A stretch of DNA of 64,000 nucleotides from a virus, in the IMG/VR virus record IMGVR_UViG_3300032334_001433, positions 124,001 through 188,000 of that record, one strand, 5' to 3'. Every line of letters starts with the position of its first letter. The stretch's first letter is position 1. This document shows, piece by piece, positions 1 through 9,050 of this stretch. The position numbers were made by a program, and so were the translations under genes. The notes under the pieces were generated by a model. That model was not told the origin of the DNA and did not search any database. It saw nothing but the letters and a program-made list of their open reading frames with translations.

Positions 1-1
1 G

Positions 2-1021
2 TTATCTAAACAATTGGAAGAGCTACAAGATGTATATGCTGTTCATGAACTAAGTATTTCTGATTCCGACGAACAAACAAAAAAGAAAACAGAATTAAAT
101 ACCCTGTATAAAAATCTTACTGATAGAATTAAAAAAGCTAAAAACGAAATTAATTTCTACGAAGAACATGATAATTGCCCAACCTGTAATCAAAATATTT
201 CTGATGATTTAAAGACGCAAACTGTCGAGAAGCATACTCATAAGATTGAGGAAGTTACATCTGCATTAGATCAGATCAATACAAAAATTACAGAAGTAGA
301 AACTCGTCTTACTGAAATTGAAGATATTAAAAAGGCAATGTCTGAGGTTCAAGTATCAATTTTAAGAGTAAACAATTCAATGATTGCTTCTCAGAATTAT
401 ATTAAAAAGTTGATGGCGGACTTGGAACAAAAGGATGATACTTTAACATCATTAACTAATGAAAAGTTAAATCTAAAGTCAATGGCTAAGGATATCGTTG
501 ATTTAGTTTCTGATAGGTCAAAAATCAATGAGGATAAATTTTATCATGAAGCAGCGGGGTCTTTATTAAAAGACACCGGCATTAAAACTAAGATCATTCG
601 ACAATATCTTCCAGTAATAAATAAGTTGGTAAATAAGTACTTGACGGCAATGGATTTCTTTGTCCACTTTGAACTAGATGAATCGTTTAATGAAACAATT
701 AAATCTAGACATAGAGATGAATTTAGTTATGCATCTTTTAGTGAAGGTGAAAAGCAAAGAATTGATTTGGCGTTATTATTTACATGGCGAACAATTGCAA
801 AGATGAAGAATAGCGCAAGTACTAATCTATTACTATTAGATGAAGTATTTGATTCCTCATTAGATGCAAATGGCACAGATTATGTTATGAATTTGTTGAA
901 TACAATAAGTGATGATACAAATGTGTTTGTAATATCGCACAAAGGCGATCAATTAATTGATAAATTTAAATCAGTAATTAAATTTCAAAAGTATCAAAAT
1001 TTTAGTAGAATAGTAGTATGA
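2..1021 (+). CDS. 46: Recombination endonuclease subunit gp46 (SbcC/Rad50-like), 3' part
   Basis: This is the C-terminal part of a Rad50/SbcC-type ATPase; the frame is open to the window edge, so the N-terminal Walker A half lies outside. In T4, gp46 with gp47 resects DNA ends for recombination-dependent replication. Visible are a coiled coil with a zinc-hook CPTC (near residues 59-62 of the fragment), the ABC signature SFSEGEKQR, and a Walker B/D-loop block LLLLDEVFDSSLD near the end. The stop overlaps the next start (ATGA at 1018). Identification is firm at family level. Confidence 0.9.
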   Translation, partial: LSKQLEELQDVYAVHELSISDSDEQTKKKTELNTLYKNLTDRIKKAKNEINFYEEHDNCPTCNQNISDDLKTQTVEKHTHKIEEVTSALDQINTKITEVETRLTEIEDIKKAMSEVQVSILRVNNSMIASQNYIKKLMADLEQKDDTLTSLTNEKLNLKSMAKDIVDLVSDRSKINEDKFYHEAAGSLLKDTGIKTKIIRQYLPVINKLVNKYLTAMDFFVHFELDESFNETIKSRHRDEFSYASFSEGEKQRIDLALLFTWRTIAKMKNSASTNLLLLDEVFDSSLDANGTDYVMNLLNTISDDTNVFVISHKGDQLIDKFKSVIKFQKYQNFSRIVV

Positions 1022-1593
1022 TTATATTAAGAAAAGACAAATTAACTTTAGTTGAACCTACTGCGGAGGTTATGACAAAAACTCCAAATCTTTTTGATTT
1101 TAAGAAGGATGGCAAAAGTGCTACTAATGTTTCAAATGTTCTATTTGAAAGAATGAAACAATTGGGAGGCGTTGGTCTAAGTGCTAACCAAGTAGGACTT
1201 GATATGCGAGTATTTGTAATGGGTTTAGGTGATACAAAAATTGCAATATTCAATCCAGAAATTGTTGAATATAATGTTAAAGAAGAAAATTATAACGAAG
1301 GCTGTTTATCATATCCAGGTATAATGCTAAATATTAAACGCCCAACAACCGTTAAAGTTAAATATCAAAATGAAAAAGGCGAAGTTGTTGAGAATGAATT
1401 CAAAGGACTAACAGCTAGAATTTTCCAACATGAATTTGATCATATGAATGGAACAGACTTTACACATCGAGTTTCTAAATTTAAATTAGATTTTGCAAAA
1501 AAGAAATTTGAAAATAAACGTAAAAAGATAATTAAAAAATACGCAGTTAAAACAATGGTAGAGGCACTAAATGAGCACAAAGATTCCAACTGA
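1018..1593 (+). CDS. def: Peptide deformylase
   Basis: Removes the N-formyl group from nascent proteins in the cytoplasm. All three family motifs are present: GLSANQVG (53-60), EGCLS (94-98, Cys96 a metal ligand) and QHEFDH (137-142, His138 and His142 metal ligands, Glu139 catalytic). At 191 aa it has bacterial length plus a basic C-terminal tail. It overlaps gp46 by ATGA and the following gene by 23 bp, so it is in the same operon. Phage deformylases are known in marine T4-like phages, where they are thought to speed maturation of phage or host proteins. Confidence 0.95.
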   Translation: MIILRKDKLTLVEPTAEVMTKTPNLFDFKKDGKSATNVSNVLFERMKQLGGVGLSANQVGLDMRVFVMGLGDTKIAIFNPEIVEYNVKEENYNEGCLSYPGIMLNIKRPTTVKVKYQNEKGEVVENEFKGLTARIFQHEFDHMNGTDFTHRVSKFKLDFAKKKFENKRKKIIKKYAVKTMVEALNEHKDSN

Positions 1594-1975
1594 ATATACT
1601 GAAATATTTGATTTTGGGTTTACTGCTGTAGATTCGGAAGAATCCATAGTTGAAAAACCTGTACAAGTAGCTGCTCCTGTTGTAGATACCTCGGGTATTG
1701 AAAATAAAATTGCGGCACTTTTAAATAAGGTTGATAATTTGGAAGAACTTGTAAAAGCTGGTTCTGGTGCAAATTTTGATACCGATGCATATCGACAATT
1801 AATTGAAAAAGATGTTGCTGAAAAATTAAGCAAAGTTGAAGCCTTAATCATGCCCCTTTTGGCAAATCTTTTGAAGAATCCCGATAAAGATTTTATCAAA
1901 TGGCCGAACAGAAAACCCATTATAGAAGCTCAAATATCTAAAATTTTGGCTATCACACGTCCGCCCGCGGCGTAA
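1571..1975 (+). CDS. Conserved phage hypothetical protein
   Basis: A 134-aa protein that I cannot assign to a function. It has an acidic, Val/Ala-rich N-terminus, a predicted helical middle with heptad-like leucines (about residues 43-60) and a C-terminal block around NPDKDFIKWPNR that looks like a conserved interaction motif. The start ATG lies inside the deformylase gene and the stop is followed directly by an early promoter, so this is the last gene of the gp46-def operon. Confidence 0.6.
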   Translation: MSTKIPTEYTEIFDFGFTAVDSEESIVEKPVQVAAPVVDTSGIENKIAALLNKVDNLEELVKAGSGANFDTDAYRQLIEKDVAEKLSKVEALIMPLLANLLKNPDKDFIKWPNRKPIIEAQISKILAITRPPAA

Positions 1976-1982
1976 AAAGTGC

Positions 1983-2011
1983 TTGACTTCTTTACTAAAA
2001 GGTGTTATAAT
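1983..2011 (+). promoter_or_regulatory. Early sigma70-type promoter
   Basis: TTGACT at 1983-1988, a 17-bp spacer, and TATAAT at 2006-2011 preceded by TGT (extended -10). It directs the vWA gene at 2035 with a leader of about 17 nt carrying AAGGA. Confidence 0.85.
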
Positions 2012-2034
2012 ATAGCATCAGTAAGGAAAAAACC

Positions 2035-4203
2035 ATGTCACTAGCAAACTCAAAATCTATTCTTGCAAAGCTGCTTGCACAAGAAAACATCTCTGTGCAA
2101 CATAAGAAAACTTCTACCGCATACTTTGATCCTAAGAACCGAATTCTTGTTCTTCCTATTTGGAAAGAAATGAGCGGTGATCTATATGATCTTCTTGTTG
2201 GGCATGAAGTAGGGCATGCTTGGGAAACTCCTCCCGATGGTTGGCACGATGCGGTGCGTGGCCATACTCCAGGATTCAAATCTTATCTTAACGTAATCGA
2301 AGATGCCCGTATTGAGAAATGCATTAAAGTTCGATACCCTGGTTTACGTTCATCTTTTTATAAAGCATATAAAGATTTAGTTGAAAAAGATTTTTTCGGT
2401 ATCAACGATATTGATGTAAGTACTCTACCATTCATTGATCGTATCAATCTGCATTTTAAGGTAGGTCCTTTTATGGCTGTACCTTTTTCAGATGAGGAAC
2501 AGGTTTACATCAAACGAATTGACTCTCTAAAATCTTGGGACGAGGTTCTAACTATTGCAAAAGAATTGTATAACAATCAAAAGGCAATTAATGAGGATGA
2601 GGTAAAATTAGAACAACGTAAAAAACTTAGAATCAACGGCGACATCGAAGATCTCGATGGAGAATTCTCTGATGACTTTGATATTGAATTTGATTCTGAT
2701 TCTGATGATTTTGGCGATGATGACCAAGACGGCGAAGACGGTGAGACAGGCGAATCTCGAGCAAAAAATAAAAATGCCGGTAAGAACGATCCAAGTTCTA
2801 TTACAGATCAAGAATTTCGCAGCCGAGAAGCAGACTTGTTATCAAATGATGTTCGCCCATATAAGTATTTCAATTTACCAAATGTAAAAATTGAAGATGT
2901 AATTATTCCTCACGATTACCTATATAAGAATACTAATTGGGAATCGCTAGATAATAATGACCGGTACAAAGATGTAAATACTCTCCTTGCAAACTACAAA
3001 CAAACTAATGGTAAGTTTATTCAATATCTTGTTAAAGAGTTTGAATTAAAACGAAACGCAGCTCAATTTGCTCGAGCAAAAGTTTCTAAAACTGGAGAAT
3101 TAAATCTAGATAAAATTTTTAGTTACAAATATAATGAAGATCTTTTTAAACGTGTTACTAAAATTCCAGGTGGTAAGAATCATGGAATGATAATGTTTAT
3201 AGATTGGTCAGGTTCAATGACCGACAATATTACTCAAACAATTGAACAGACGCTAGTGCTTGCAGATTTTTGCAAAAAAGTAAATATTCCTTTCCGAGTA
3301 TTTTCTTTTACAGATTCATCAGGCGGAGTCGTTGAATCATTTATTAAGAATAAGTATGGTCTTCCTGGATATCTTGCAGGTAAACATCATGCAACTTTTT
3401 CAAAGAATCCATTAGATTTGGTAATAAATGGTTACGCTTATAAAAGTTTTGAATTGTTATCCAATAGTATGACAACTGCTCAATATAATTTTGCGCAGAA
3501 AAAATTATTACAATTTGGTGCAATTTATACGAATTCTCGGTATATGAGATATGCTGATATCCCAACCGGATGGGAGCTAAATTCGACTCCTTTAAATGAA
3601 GCGGTTATATTTGCAAATCATTTTATACCCGTGTTTAAAGAAATGTATAAATTGGATATTGTTAATACTATTTTCCTTACAGACGGAGAAGGTAATTATT
3701 TGAATCAAATAGTTACTCCCGAAGGAACCCAAAGAGATGCAAATTCATATTATGGATTAGGTTATCGAGTATCTTCAAATATTGTAGTAACTGATCCAAA
3801 AACAAAAATATCGGGATATGCCGCACCGGGTCAACCTGTTACCGCAGCTCTTCTAGATTTGCTCAAAAAACGTACAGACACAAATCTTGTAGGATATTAT
3901 ATTATGAGCAGATCTTCAAGAGGAGTTGTCCAAAGAATTTTGGATACAAGTGGGCTGCAAAATAAAGAAGATTCTACAAATATTATTGGCAAAATTCGAA
4001 AAGACAAATTTTATTCTTTATCAACATATGCATATGATAAGTATTTTTTGGTTGTTTCGGATGATCTAGTTATTGAAGATGGAGAAATGGTAGTGACCAG
4101 CGATACATCGAAAAAAGATCTTATGAAGGCTTTTATTAAGAATCGTAAATCTAAATTGATGAATCGGATACTTTTGAACAAATTTATTGAAGAAATCGCT
4201 TGA
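2035..4203 (+). CDS. vWA-domain protein with HExxH motif (CobT-like partner of the MoxR ATPase)
   Basis: A 722-aa protein. Near the N-terminus is HEVGH (57-61) followed by a conserved VIEDARIEK segment, the arrangement seen in CobT-like/metallopeptidase-like phage proteins. After an acidic Asp/Glu-rich linker (about residues 215-250) comes a C-terminal von Willebrand A domain with the MIDAS motif DWSGS (390-394) and a downstream TDGEG (549-553). The next gene is a MoxR/CobS-type AAA+ ATPase; such ATPase-vWA pairs act together as remodelling or metal-insertion chaperones. It has its own promoter and SD. Whether the HEVGH site is catalytically active is unknown. Confidence 0.75.
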   Translation: MSLANSKSILAKLLAQENISVQHKKTSTAYFDPKNRILVLPIWKEMSGDLYDLLVGHEVGHAWETPPDGWHDAVRGHTPGFKSYLNVIEDARIEKCIKVRYPGLRSSFYKAYKDLVEKDFFGINDIDVSTLPFIDRINLHFKVGPFMAVPFSDEEQVYIKRIDSLKSWDEVLTIAKELYNNQKAINEDEVKLEQRKKLRINGDIEDLDGEFSDDFDIEFDSDSDDFGDDDQDGEDGETGESRAKNKNAGKNDPSSITDQEFRSREADLLSNDVRPYKYFNLPNVKIEDVIIPHDYLYKNTNWESLDNNDRYKDVNTLLANYKQTNGKFIQYLVKEFELKRNAAQFARAKVSKTGELNLDKIFSYKYNEDLFKRVTKIPGGKNHGMIMFIDWSGSMTDNITQTIEQTLVLADFCKKVNIPFRVFSFTDSSGGVVESFIKNKYGLPGYLAGKHHATFSKNPLDLVINGYAYKSFELLSNSMTTAQYNFAQKKLLQFGAIYTNSRYMRYADIPTGWELNSTPLNEAVIFANHFIPVFKEMYKLDIVNTIFLTDGEGNYLNQIVTPEGTQRDANSYYGLGYRVSSNIVVTDPKTKISGYAAPGQPVTAALLDLLKKRTDTNLVGYYIMSRSSRGVVQRILDTSGLQNKEDSTNIIGKIRKDKFYSLSTYAYDKYFLVVSDDLVIEDGEMVVTSDTSKKDLMKAFIKNRKSKLMNRILLNKFIEEIA

Positions 4204-4228
4204 CACGATCTTCAAAAGATGTTATAAT
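4200..4228 (+). promoter_or_regulatory. Early sigma70-type promoter overlapping the upstream stop codon
   Basis: TTGACA at 4200-4205, 17-bp spacer, TATAAT at 4223-4228 with TGT before it. The TGA stop of the vWA gene (4201-4203) lies inside the -35 hexamer. It drives the MoxR/CobS-like gene. Confidence 0.9.
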
Positions 4229-4262
4229 TATTTTGTGAAATCCCCATCCCTAGGACTATATT

Positions 4263-5459
4263 ATGAAAACCGATATTGATAAAAAACAACTTATTACAGA
4301 TCTAGTAACTAATTTTGGTAAGACGGCATCGCGAAAAGCTGTCATTGCTTATCTTGAACAAAAAGGAATTAAAACTCCTTTTTGGTTAATTAATGGTGCT
4401 AAATACCGAGCAAGTCGCGGTGTATTAAATCTAGATGTATCAGATAACGATATCCCTAAAACTACTACAAATACGAATATTATGAAAGAAGAAATGCCCG
4501 CATTGCATGCACAAGTTGTTCCCCTTCGGCAAAAGCGCTTGGTTACAGAAGTGGAAAATCTAGTACCTATTAAAGATGACAATTATGTTCCTTTCGGATT
4601 TTTCCGAGATCTAGAATCCATCCTTAAATCTAAAGTGTTTTATCCTGTTTTCATTACTGGTCTAACTGGTAATGGTAAAACAACTATGGTTGAACAAGTT
4701 TGTTCTAAACTAAAACGAGAGTGTGTCCGGGTTAATGTTTCTATTGAAACAGATGAGGATGATCTTGTTGGTGGATCTACATTGATTGACGGTAACGTAA
4801 CTTTCCGTGAAGGTCCAGTTATTCTCGCAATGCGACGTGGAGCAGTTTTGCTAATTGACGAAATTGATCGTGGTAGTAATAAACTAATGTGTATTCAAGG
4901 TATTCTTGAAGGCAAACCATATTTCAATAAAAAGAATGGCGACGTAATTTATCCCGCACCCGGTTTTACAGTTGTTGCCACAGCAAACACTAAAGGTCAA
5001 GGCTCTGATAGCGGCAAGTATATTGCAGCTCAAATTCTTGATGAGGCATTCCTTGAGCGTTTTCCTATTACTGTTGAACAAGAATATCCTAATGCTAAAA
5101 TTGAGCATAAGATTGTTATCAACAACATGAAAGAATTGGGATGCGAAGATGTCGAATTTGCAGACAAATTAGTTACTTGGGCAGAAGTTATTCGTAAGAC
5201 ATATCTTGAAGATGCGATTGATGAACTGATTTCTACTCGACGTCTTGTTCACATTGTAAAAGCATTCTCAATGTTTAAAGATCGTCAAAAGGCAATTGAG
5301 CTTTGTATCAATCGCTTTGATGGAGACACGAAGAATTCTTTTATGGATCTCTATAAGAAAATGGAAGCTCCTAAGGAAGAAGAAAAAGTATACGATCAAA
5401 AAATTGATACTCCAACTAGTTCGGCTCCAACCCCTCCCGATGATGAAATTCCATTCTAA
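4263..5459 (+). CDS. cobS: MoxR/CobS-like AAA+ ATPase
   Basis: A 398-aa AAA+ ATPase with Walker A GLTGNGKTT (133-141), Walker B VLLIDEID (Asp199-Glu200) and a later sensor segment (VVATANTKG). The N-terminal about 110 residues look like a separate helical domain, and the tail is Pro/Thr-rich and acidic. Homologues in T4-like cyanophages are usually annotated cobS (cobaltochelatase subunit). The adjacent vWA gene makes a MoxR-vWA pair, and a non-cobalamin chaperone role is equally possible. It has its own early promoter and is followed by a strong terminator, so it is monocistronic. Confidence 0.8.
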   Translation: MKTDIDKKQLITDLVTNFGKTASRKAVIAYLEQKGIKTPFWLINGAKYRASRGVLNLDVSDNDIPKTTTNTNIMKEEMPALHAQVVPLRQKRLVTEVENLVPIKDDNYVPFGFFRDLESILKSKVFYPVFITGLTGNGKTTMVEQVCSKLKRECVRVNVSIETDEDDLVGGSTLIDGNVTFREGPVILAMRRGAVLLIDEIDRGSNKLMCIQGILEGKPYFNKKNGDVIYPAPGFTVVATANTKGQGSDSGKYIAAQILDEAFLERFPITVEQEYPNAKIEHKIVINNMKELGCEDVEFADKLVTWAEVIRKTYLEDAIDELISTRRLVHIVKAFSMFKDRQKAIELCINRFDGDTKNSFMDLYKKMEAPKEEEKVYDQKIDTPTSSAPTPPDDEIPF

Positions 5460-5476
5460 GAATTTTTAATTTAACC

Positions 5477-5500
5477 AAAGGGCGCTTATGCGCCCTTTTA
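5477..5500 (+). terminator. Rho-independent terminator after cobS-like gene
   Basis: A 9-bp perfect stem AAAGGGCGC/GCGCCCTTT (5477-5485 with 5490-5498), loop TTAT, followed by TTTT. Confidence 0.9.
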
Positions 5501-5513
5501 CCTATTTTAGACT

Positions 5514-5521
5514 TATAAATA
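5514..5521 (+). promoter_or_regulatory. T4-type late promoter (TATAAATA) for the sugar-gene island
   Basis: An exact TATAAATA octamer just after the terminator and 35 bp before gmd. It sits within a short dyad (GACTTA at 5510-5515, TAAGTC at 5524-5529). It suggests that the island is expressed late. Confidence 0.7.
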
Positions 5522-5555
5522 TTTAAGTCGTTATTAATTCATTATAAGGTTTGAA

Positions 5556-6566
5556 ATGAAAAAAGCATTGATTACAGGAATCACAGGACAAGATGGTTCC
5601 TATCTAGCAGAACTTCTATTGGAAAAAGGATACGAAGTTCATGGTATTATTAGACGTAGTTCTTCGATTAATACTTCTAGAATTGACCATATATTCAATC
5701 ATCCAAATTTAGAATTACATTATGGAGATGTAACTGATTCATTGTCATTAATGAATGTTCTAAAAAAACATTCTCCAGATGAAATCTATAATTTAGCTGC
5801 CCAAAGTCATGTTAAAGTTTCTTTTGAAACTCCTGAATACACAGGTATGGTTGATGCAATGGGTACGTTAAAAATATTGGAATCTGTAAGATTGCTTAAT
5901 CTAGATAAAAAGACAAAAATTTATCAAGCATCTACTTCTGAACTATTTGGATTGGTTCAAGAAATCCCACAAAAAGAAACAACCCCGTTCTATCCTAGGT
6001 CCCCATACGGCGTTGCAAAAATGTATGCTTATTGGATTGTAAAAAATTACAGAGAGTCGTATAATATGTTTGCTTGCTCGGGCATACTATTTAATCACGA
6101 ATCTCCTCGCCGAGGACATAATTTTGTAACTAAGAAAATTGTAAATGCTTTAAAGGCAATTAGTGAAGGTAAACAAGAGTGTTTGTATCTTGGCAATCTA
6201 AATGCTATGCGAGATTGGGGACATGCTAAAGATTATGTCAACGCAATGTGGATGATGTTGCAACAGGATACACCGGAAGATTATGTTATTGCAACTGGAG
6301 AACAATTCTCAGTAAGAGAATTTGTTGAACATTGTGCCCCATATTTTGGTTTAAAAATTCGTTGGGAAGGTGACGGAGTTAATGAAGTTGGCATTAATAA
6401 AGTATCTAAAAAAGTAATAATCCGAGTAGATAAAAAATATTTCCGACCAGCAGAAGTTGAAACATTATTAGGTGATGCATCGAAGGCAAGAATACAATTA
6501 GGATGGAAACCTACGCAATCATTTGATGATTTGGTTGAAGATATGTGTATGAATTTTGATGAATAA
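5556..6566 (+). CDS. gmd: GDP-mannose 4,6-dehydratase
   Basis: Converts GDP-D-mannose to GDP-4-keto-6-deoxy-D-mannose, the precursor of GDP-fucose, GDP-rhamnose, GDP-colitose and GDP-perosamine. It is an extended SDR with NAD(P)-binding TGITGQDG (7-14), the catalytic STSE segment (126-129) and YGVAK (Tyr151, Lys155). At 336 aa it is full length. It is the first gene of the glycan island and is followed 10 bp later by a GT10 fucosyltransferase-like gene, which fits a fucose-type sugar. No clear GDP-fucose synthase is adjacent. Confidence 0.95.
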   Translation: MKKALITGITGQDGSYLAELLLEKGYEVHGIIRRSSSINTSRIDHIFNHPNLELHYGDVTDSLSLMNVLKKHSPDEIYNLAAQSHVKVSFETPEYTGMVDAMGTLKILESVRLLNLDKKTKIYQASTSELFGLVQEIPQKETTPFYPRSPYGVAKMYAYWIVKNYRESYNMFACSGILFNHESPRRGHNFVTKKIVNALKAISEGKQECLYLGNLNAMRDWGHAKDYVNAMWMMLQQDTPEDYVIATGEQFSVREFVEHCAPYFGLKIRWEGDGVNEVGINKVSKKVIIRVDKKYFRPAEVETLLGDASKARIQLGWKPTQSFDDLVEDMCMNFDE

Positions 6567-6575
6567 GAAAGTTAT

Positions 6576-7445
6576 ATGAATAAAAAATTAAGTATAGGGT
6601 TTACTGATACCCATCCGCATCTAGCAACATTCTTTATGGACTTATTGTCTACACGGTATGATGTAGAAATTAACAATGATAATCCTGATTTTTTGTTATT
6701 TGGTGATAGAAATTTTGGTGAGAATAATTTAAAATATTCTAAAGATGTTGTTAAGATTTTCTATACAGGAGAAAATCAAAGACCAGAAGATTATGATTGT
6801 AACTATGCAATAAGTTTTGATCATAACTTTGAACCTTGGCATTATAGATTGCCTTTATATGTTGTCTATATGTGGGCATTAGAACATATACACAAAACAA
6901 AGTATGATTTTAACTATATCTTTAATCCCGAAATTAAAGAGAAAACCGACTTCTGTTCTTTTGTTGTAAGTAATCCTAATTGCCAAGAACGTAACAATTT
7001 CTTTAAAATGTTACACAAAGAAAAGCACGTTGATAGTGCAGGCAAACTATACAAAAATATAGATGTCAATTTGGAAGGCGAAGCTGCTAAAATTGAATTT
7101 TTATCTACACGAAAATTTAATATTTGTTTTGAACCATATTCTCATCCAGGATATGTTACCGAAAAAATACTACACGCATTCTATGCAGGAACAATTCCAA
7201 TATACTGGGGAAGTGAAACAATCAGTTCAGATTTTAATCCAAACGCATTTATTGATGTAAATGATTTTAGTAGTTATGAAGAAGCAATTAAATTTATTAT
7301 GTACTTGGATAGTAACGATGAGTTGTACAATATAATGCTTAATGCGCCAAAATTTAAAAACGGAATTCCTCCGTCATACATCATGCTTGATAATTTCTTA
7401 AATTGGTTTGATGCGGTAGTTTATAATAAAATTTTACAACGATGA
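6576..7445 (+). CDS. GT10-family (alpha-1,3-fucosyltransferase-like) glycosyltransferase
   Basis: A 289-aa protein. The GT10 hallmark lies in the C-terminal half: FNICFEPYSHPGYVTEK (181-197) followed by an AGTIPIYWG segment (204-212). These residues bind the GDP-fucose donor in characterised family members. An N-terminal FCSFVVSN block is also typical. No signal peptide or membrane segment is visible, so it is cytoplasmic. It overlaps the next gene by 4 bp. Together with gmd it suggests phage-directed fucosylation (or a related 6-deoxyhexose) of host surface glycan or phage parts. Confidence 0.85.
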   Translation: MNKKLSIGFTDTHPHLATFFMDLLSTRYDVEINNDNPDFLLFGDRNFGENNLKYSKDVVKIFYTGENQRPEDYDCNYAISFDHNFEPWHYRLPLYVVYMWALEHIHKTKYDFNYIFNPEIKEKTDFCSFVVSNPNCQERNNFFKMLHKEKHVDSAGKLYKNIDVNLEGEAAKIEFLSTRKFNICFEPYSHPGYVTEKILHAFYAGTIPIYWGSETISSDFNPNAFIDVNDFSSYEEAIKFIMYLDSNDELYNIMLNAPKFKNGIPPSYIMLDNFLNWFDAVVYNKILQR

Positions 7446-8155
7446 ATATACAGACATTTATTTTCAATTGGCGCGGACAATATGAAAAGACAAAAGAAAA
7501 GCAAAAGCAACTGAGTGCCATTGGGGTCGTGCCTGTCGTTATTAATAGTGACGACAATCACCGTGAGGACGATCCTAATTGGCACAACATTGGCGAGGAA
7601 AGTTATTTCACTGCACAGTTCTTAAAAGCATTGGAATTATTTACTGGCGATGTAATGTTTCACATACAAGCGGATGCATCATATAGTAATTGGGCAGAAA
7701 TTTATCAAGGAGCAAGAGATTGCTTTGATACTTACAATTGGGGAATTTATGCACCAAATGTGGATTATACATTTTATAATTCTGCAAGAACTGATCTTAC
7801 AAGTTTTGATTTAGATGAACCTAATTTAAAAATGGTTGCAAATACAGATTGTACTTGTTGGTTTATTCATAAAGATATTCTTGAAGATGCAAAAAATAGA
7901 AATATAAATTTTGCGCCATATAAAATGGGTTGGAGTTTTGATATAATTTTTACCGCAATTAGTTATATTAATAAACGACCAGTCATTCGAGATTATTCAT
8001 TTACTATTGACCATCCGCAAGGAACCAATTATAATAAAGATCAGGCCGAGATTGAGATGGTTCAACTATATCAATCACTTACACCCGATGTACAAGAAGC
8101 ATTTAGATATATTAAAGGCGATAAAGAAAAATTAGCGCAATACTATGCAAATTGA
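7442..8155 (+). CDS. Putative GT-A type glycosyltransferase
   Basis: A 237-aa cytoplasmic protein in the glycan operon. The N-terminal fold looks like a GT-A nucleotide-binding half, and a QADAS segment near residue 77 may be a DxD-like metal site. A later C-terminal DIIFTAISYINKRPVIRDYSFTI region resembles the acceptor half of GT2-like enzymes. The call rests on composition and context, not on a complete motif set. It overlaps the preceding and following genes by 4-11 bp. Confidence 0.45.
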   Translation: MNIQTFIFNWRGQYEKTKEKQKQLSAIGVVPVVINSDDNHREDDPNWHNIGEESYFTAQFLKALELFTGDVMFHIQADASYSNWAEIYQGARDCFDTYNWGIYAPNVDYTFYNSARTDLTSFDLDEPNLKMVANTDCTCWFIHKDILEDAKNRNINFAPYKMGWSFDIIFTAISYINKRPVIRDYSFTIDHPQGTNYNKDQAEIEMVQLYQSLTPDVQEAFRYIKGDKEKLAQYYAN

Positions 8156-9047
8156 TTATTATAAAATAAATGATCTATTAATAGAAAAACTGGACAACAA
8201 TGTTCCGTTTTCTTTGTTAAGAATAGACAATACTGCAGGGTATGTTCTTGATTGCATCTCTCGTGGAATTATTCCCGATAGACAACATTACAATGAATAT
8301 ACTTTAGTTGAAGGCGGTGTGCCTGACAATATGGATTACGTATTTAAAAAGTTATGGCCAGATACTTTAAGCGTAATGAAAGAGTGTGATATTTTAGGAT
8401 TTGTTGATGTGTCGGGGGATATTAAACGATCAAACTTTATAAAGCAATTTGAGGATAAGCCAACATTCTTTCATAAAGATACTGCAGTATTAGATCCCGG
8501 AGGATTATTAGGATATTATTCTGAGTATAATAAACTATCTGTACCTTGGACACAGCATCTAAAAGGTAAAAAAGTTCTTGTAGTATCAACGCACGCAGAA
8601 TCTATAAAATATCAATGGAATCACCTTGATAGGATTTGGGGCAAAGACAAAGAAAAAATTGTACCCTTTGAATTAGTAGATTGTATTAAAACACCATATC
8701 ATCCTCTTGCAGATGATAGACAAATTCCTGGCTGTGATACATTCCATAGCATAGTTGAGCATACAAAGAAATTAATTGATAGTTATGACTATGATGTTTT
8801 GCTAACAGGCGTAACAACTCAATCTCCGTTTTATGCTGAGCATGCTAAGCAACAAGGTAAAGTAGGAATACAGACAGGCGGAACAATACAATTATTTTTT
8901 GGTATTGTTGGATCACGTTGGCTAAAATCGCCTTCGTATAAAGAATGGATTCCTATGTTTAATGAATATTGGATATACCCATTGGATGAGGATAAAGCAC
9001 AAAGAGTGGTTCATCCTAACTTAGAAACTAATTACGCATATTGGTAA
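8145..9047 (+). CDS. Possible GT-D-like glycosyltransferase (function uncertain)
   Basis: A 300-aa protein. An N-terminal SLLRIDN motif (24-30) and a C-terminal block ending in GIQTGGTIQLFFGIVGSRW resemble the R-x-D and glycine-rich elements of the DUF1792/GT-D glycosyltransferases. The middle contains LKGKKVLVVSTHAESI, a Rossmann-like strand. It overlaps the preceding gene by 11 bp and is 3 bp from the RfbH-like gene. I am unsure of the family; sugar-transfer or sugar-modification is inferred mainly from its place in the island. Confidence 0.4.
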   Translation: MQIDYYKINDLLIEKLDNNVPFSLLRIDNTAGYVLDCISRGIIPDRQHYNEYTLVEGGVPDNMDYVFKKLWPDTLSVMKECDILGFVDVSGDIKRSNFIKQFEDKPTFFHKDTAVLDPGGLLGYYSEYNKLSVPWTQHLKGKKVLVVSTHAESIKYQWNHLDRIWGKDKEKIVPFELVDCIKTPYHPLADDRQIPGCDTFHSIVEHTKKLIDSYDYDVLLTGVTTQSPFYAEHAKQQGKVGIQTGGTIQLFFGIVGSRWLKSPSYKEWIPMFNEYWIYPLDEDKAQRVVHPNLETNYAYW

Positions 9048-9050
9048 ATT

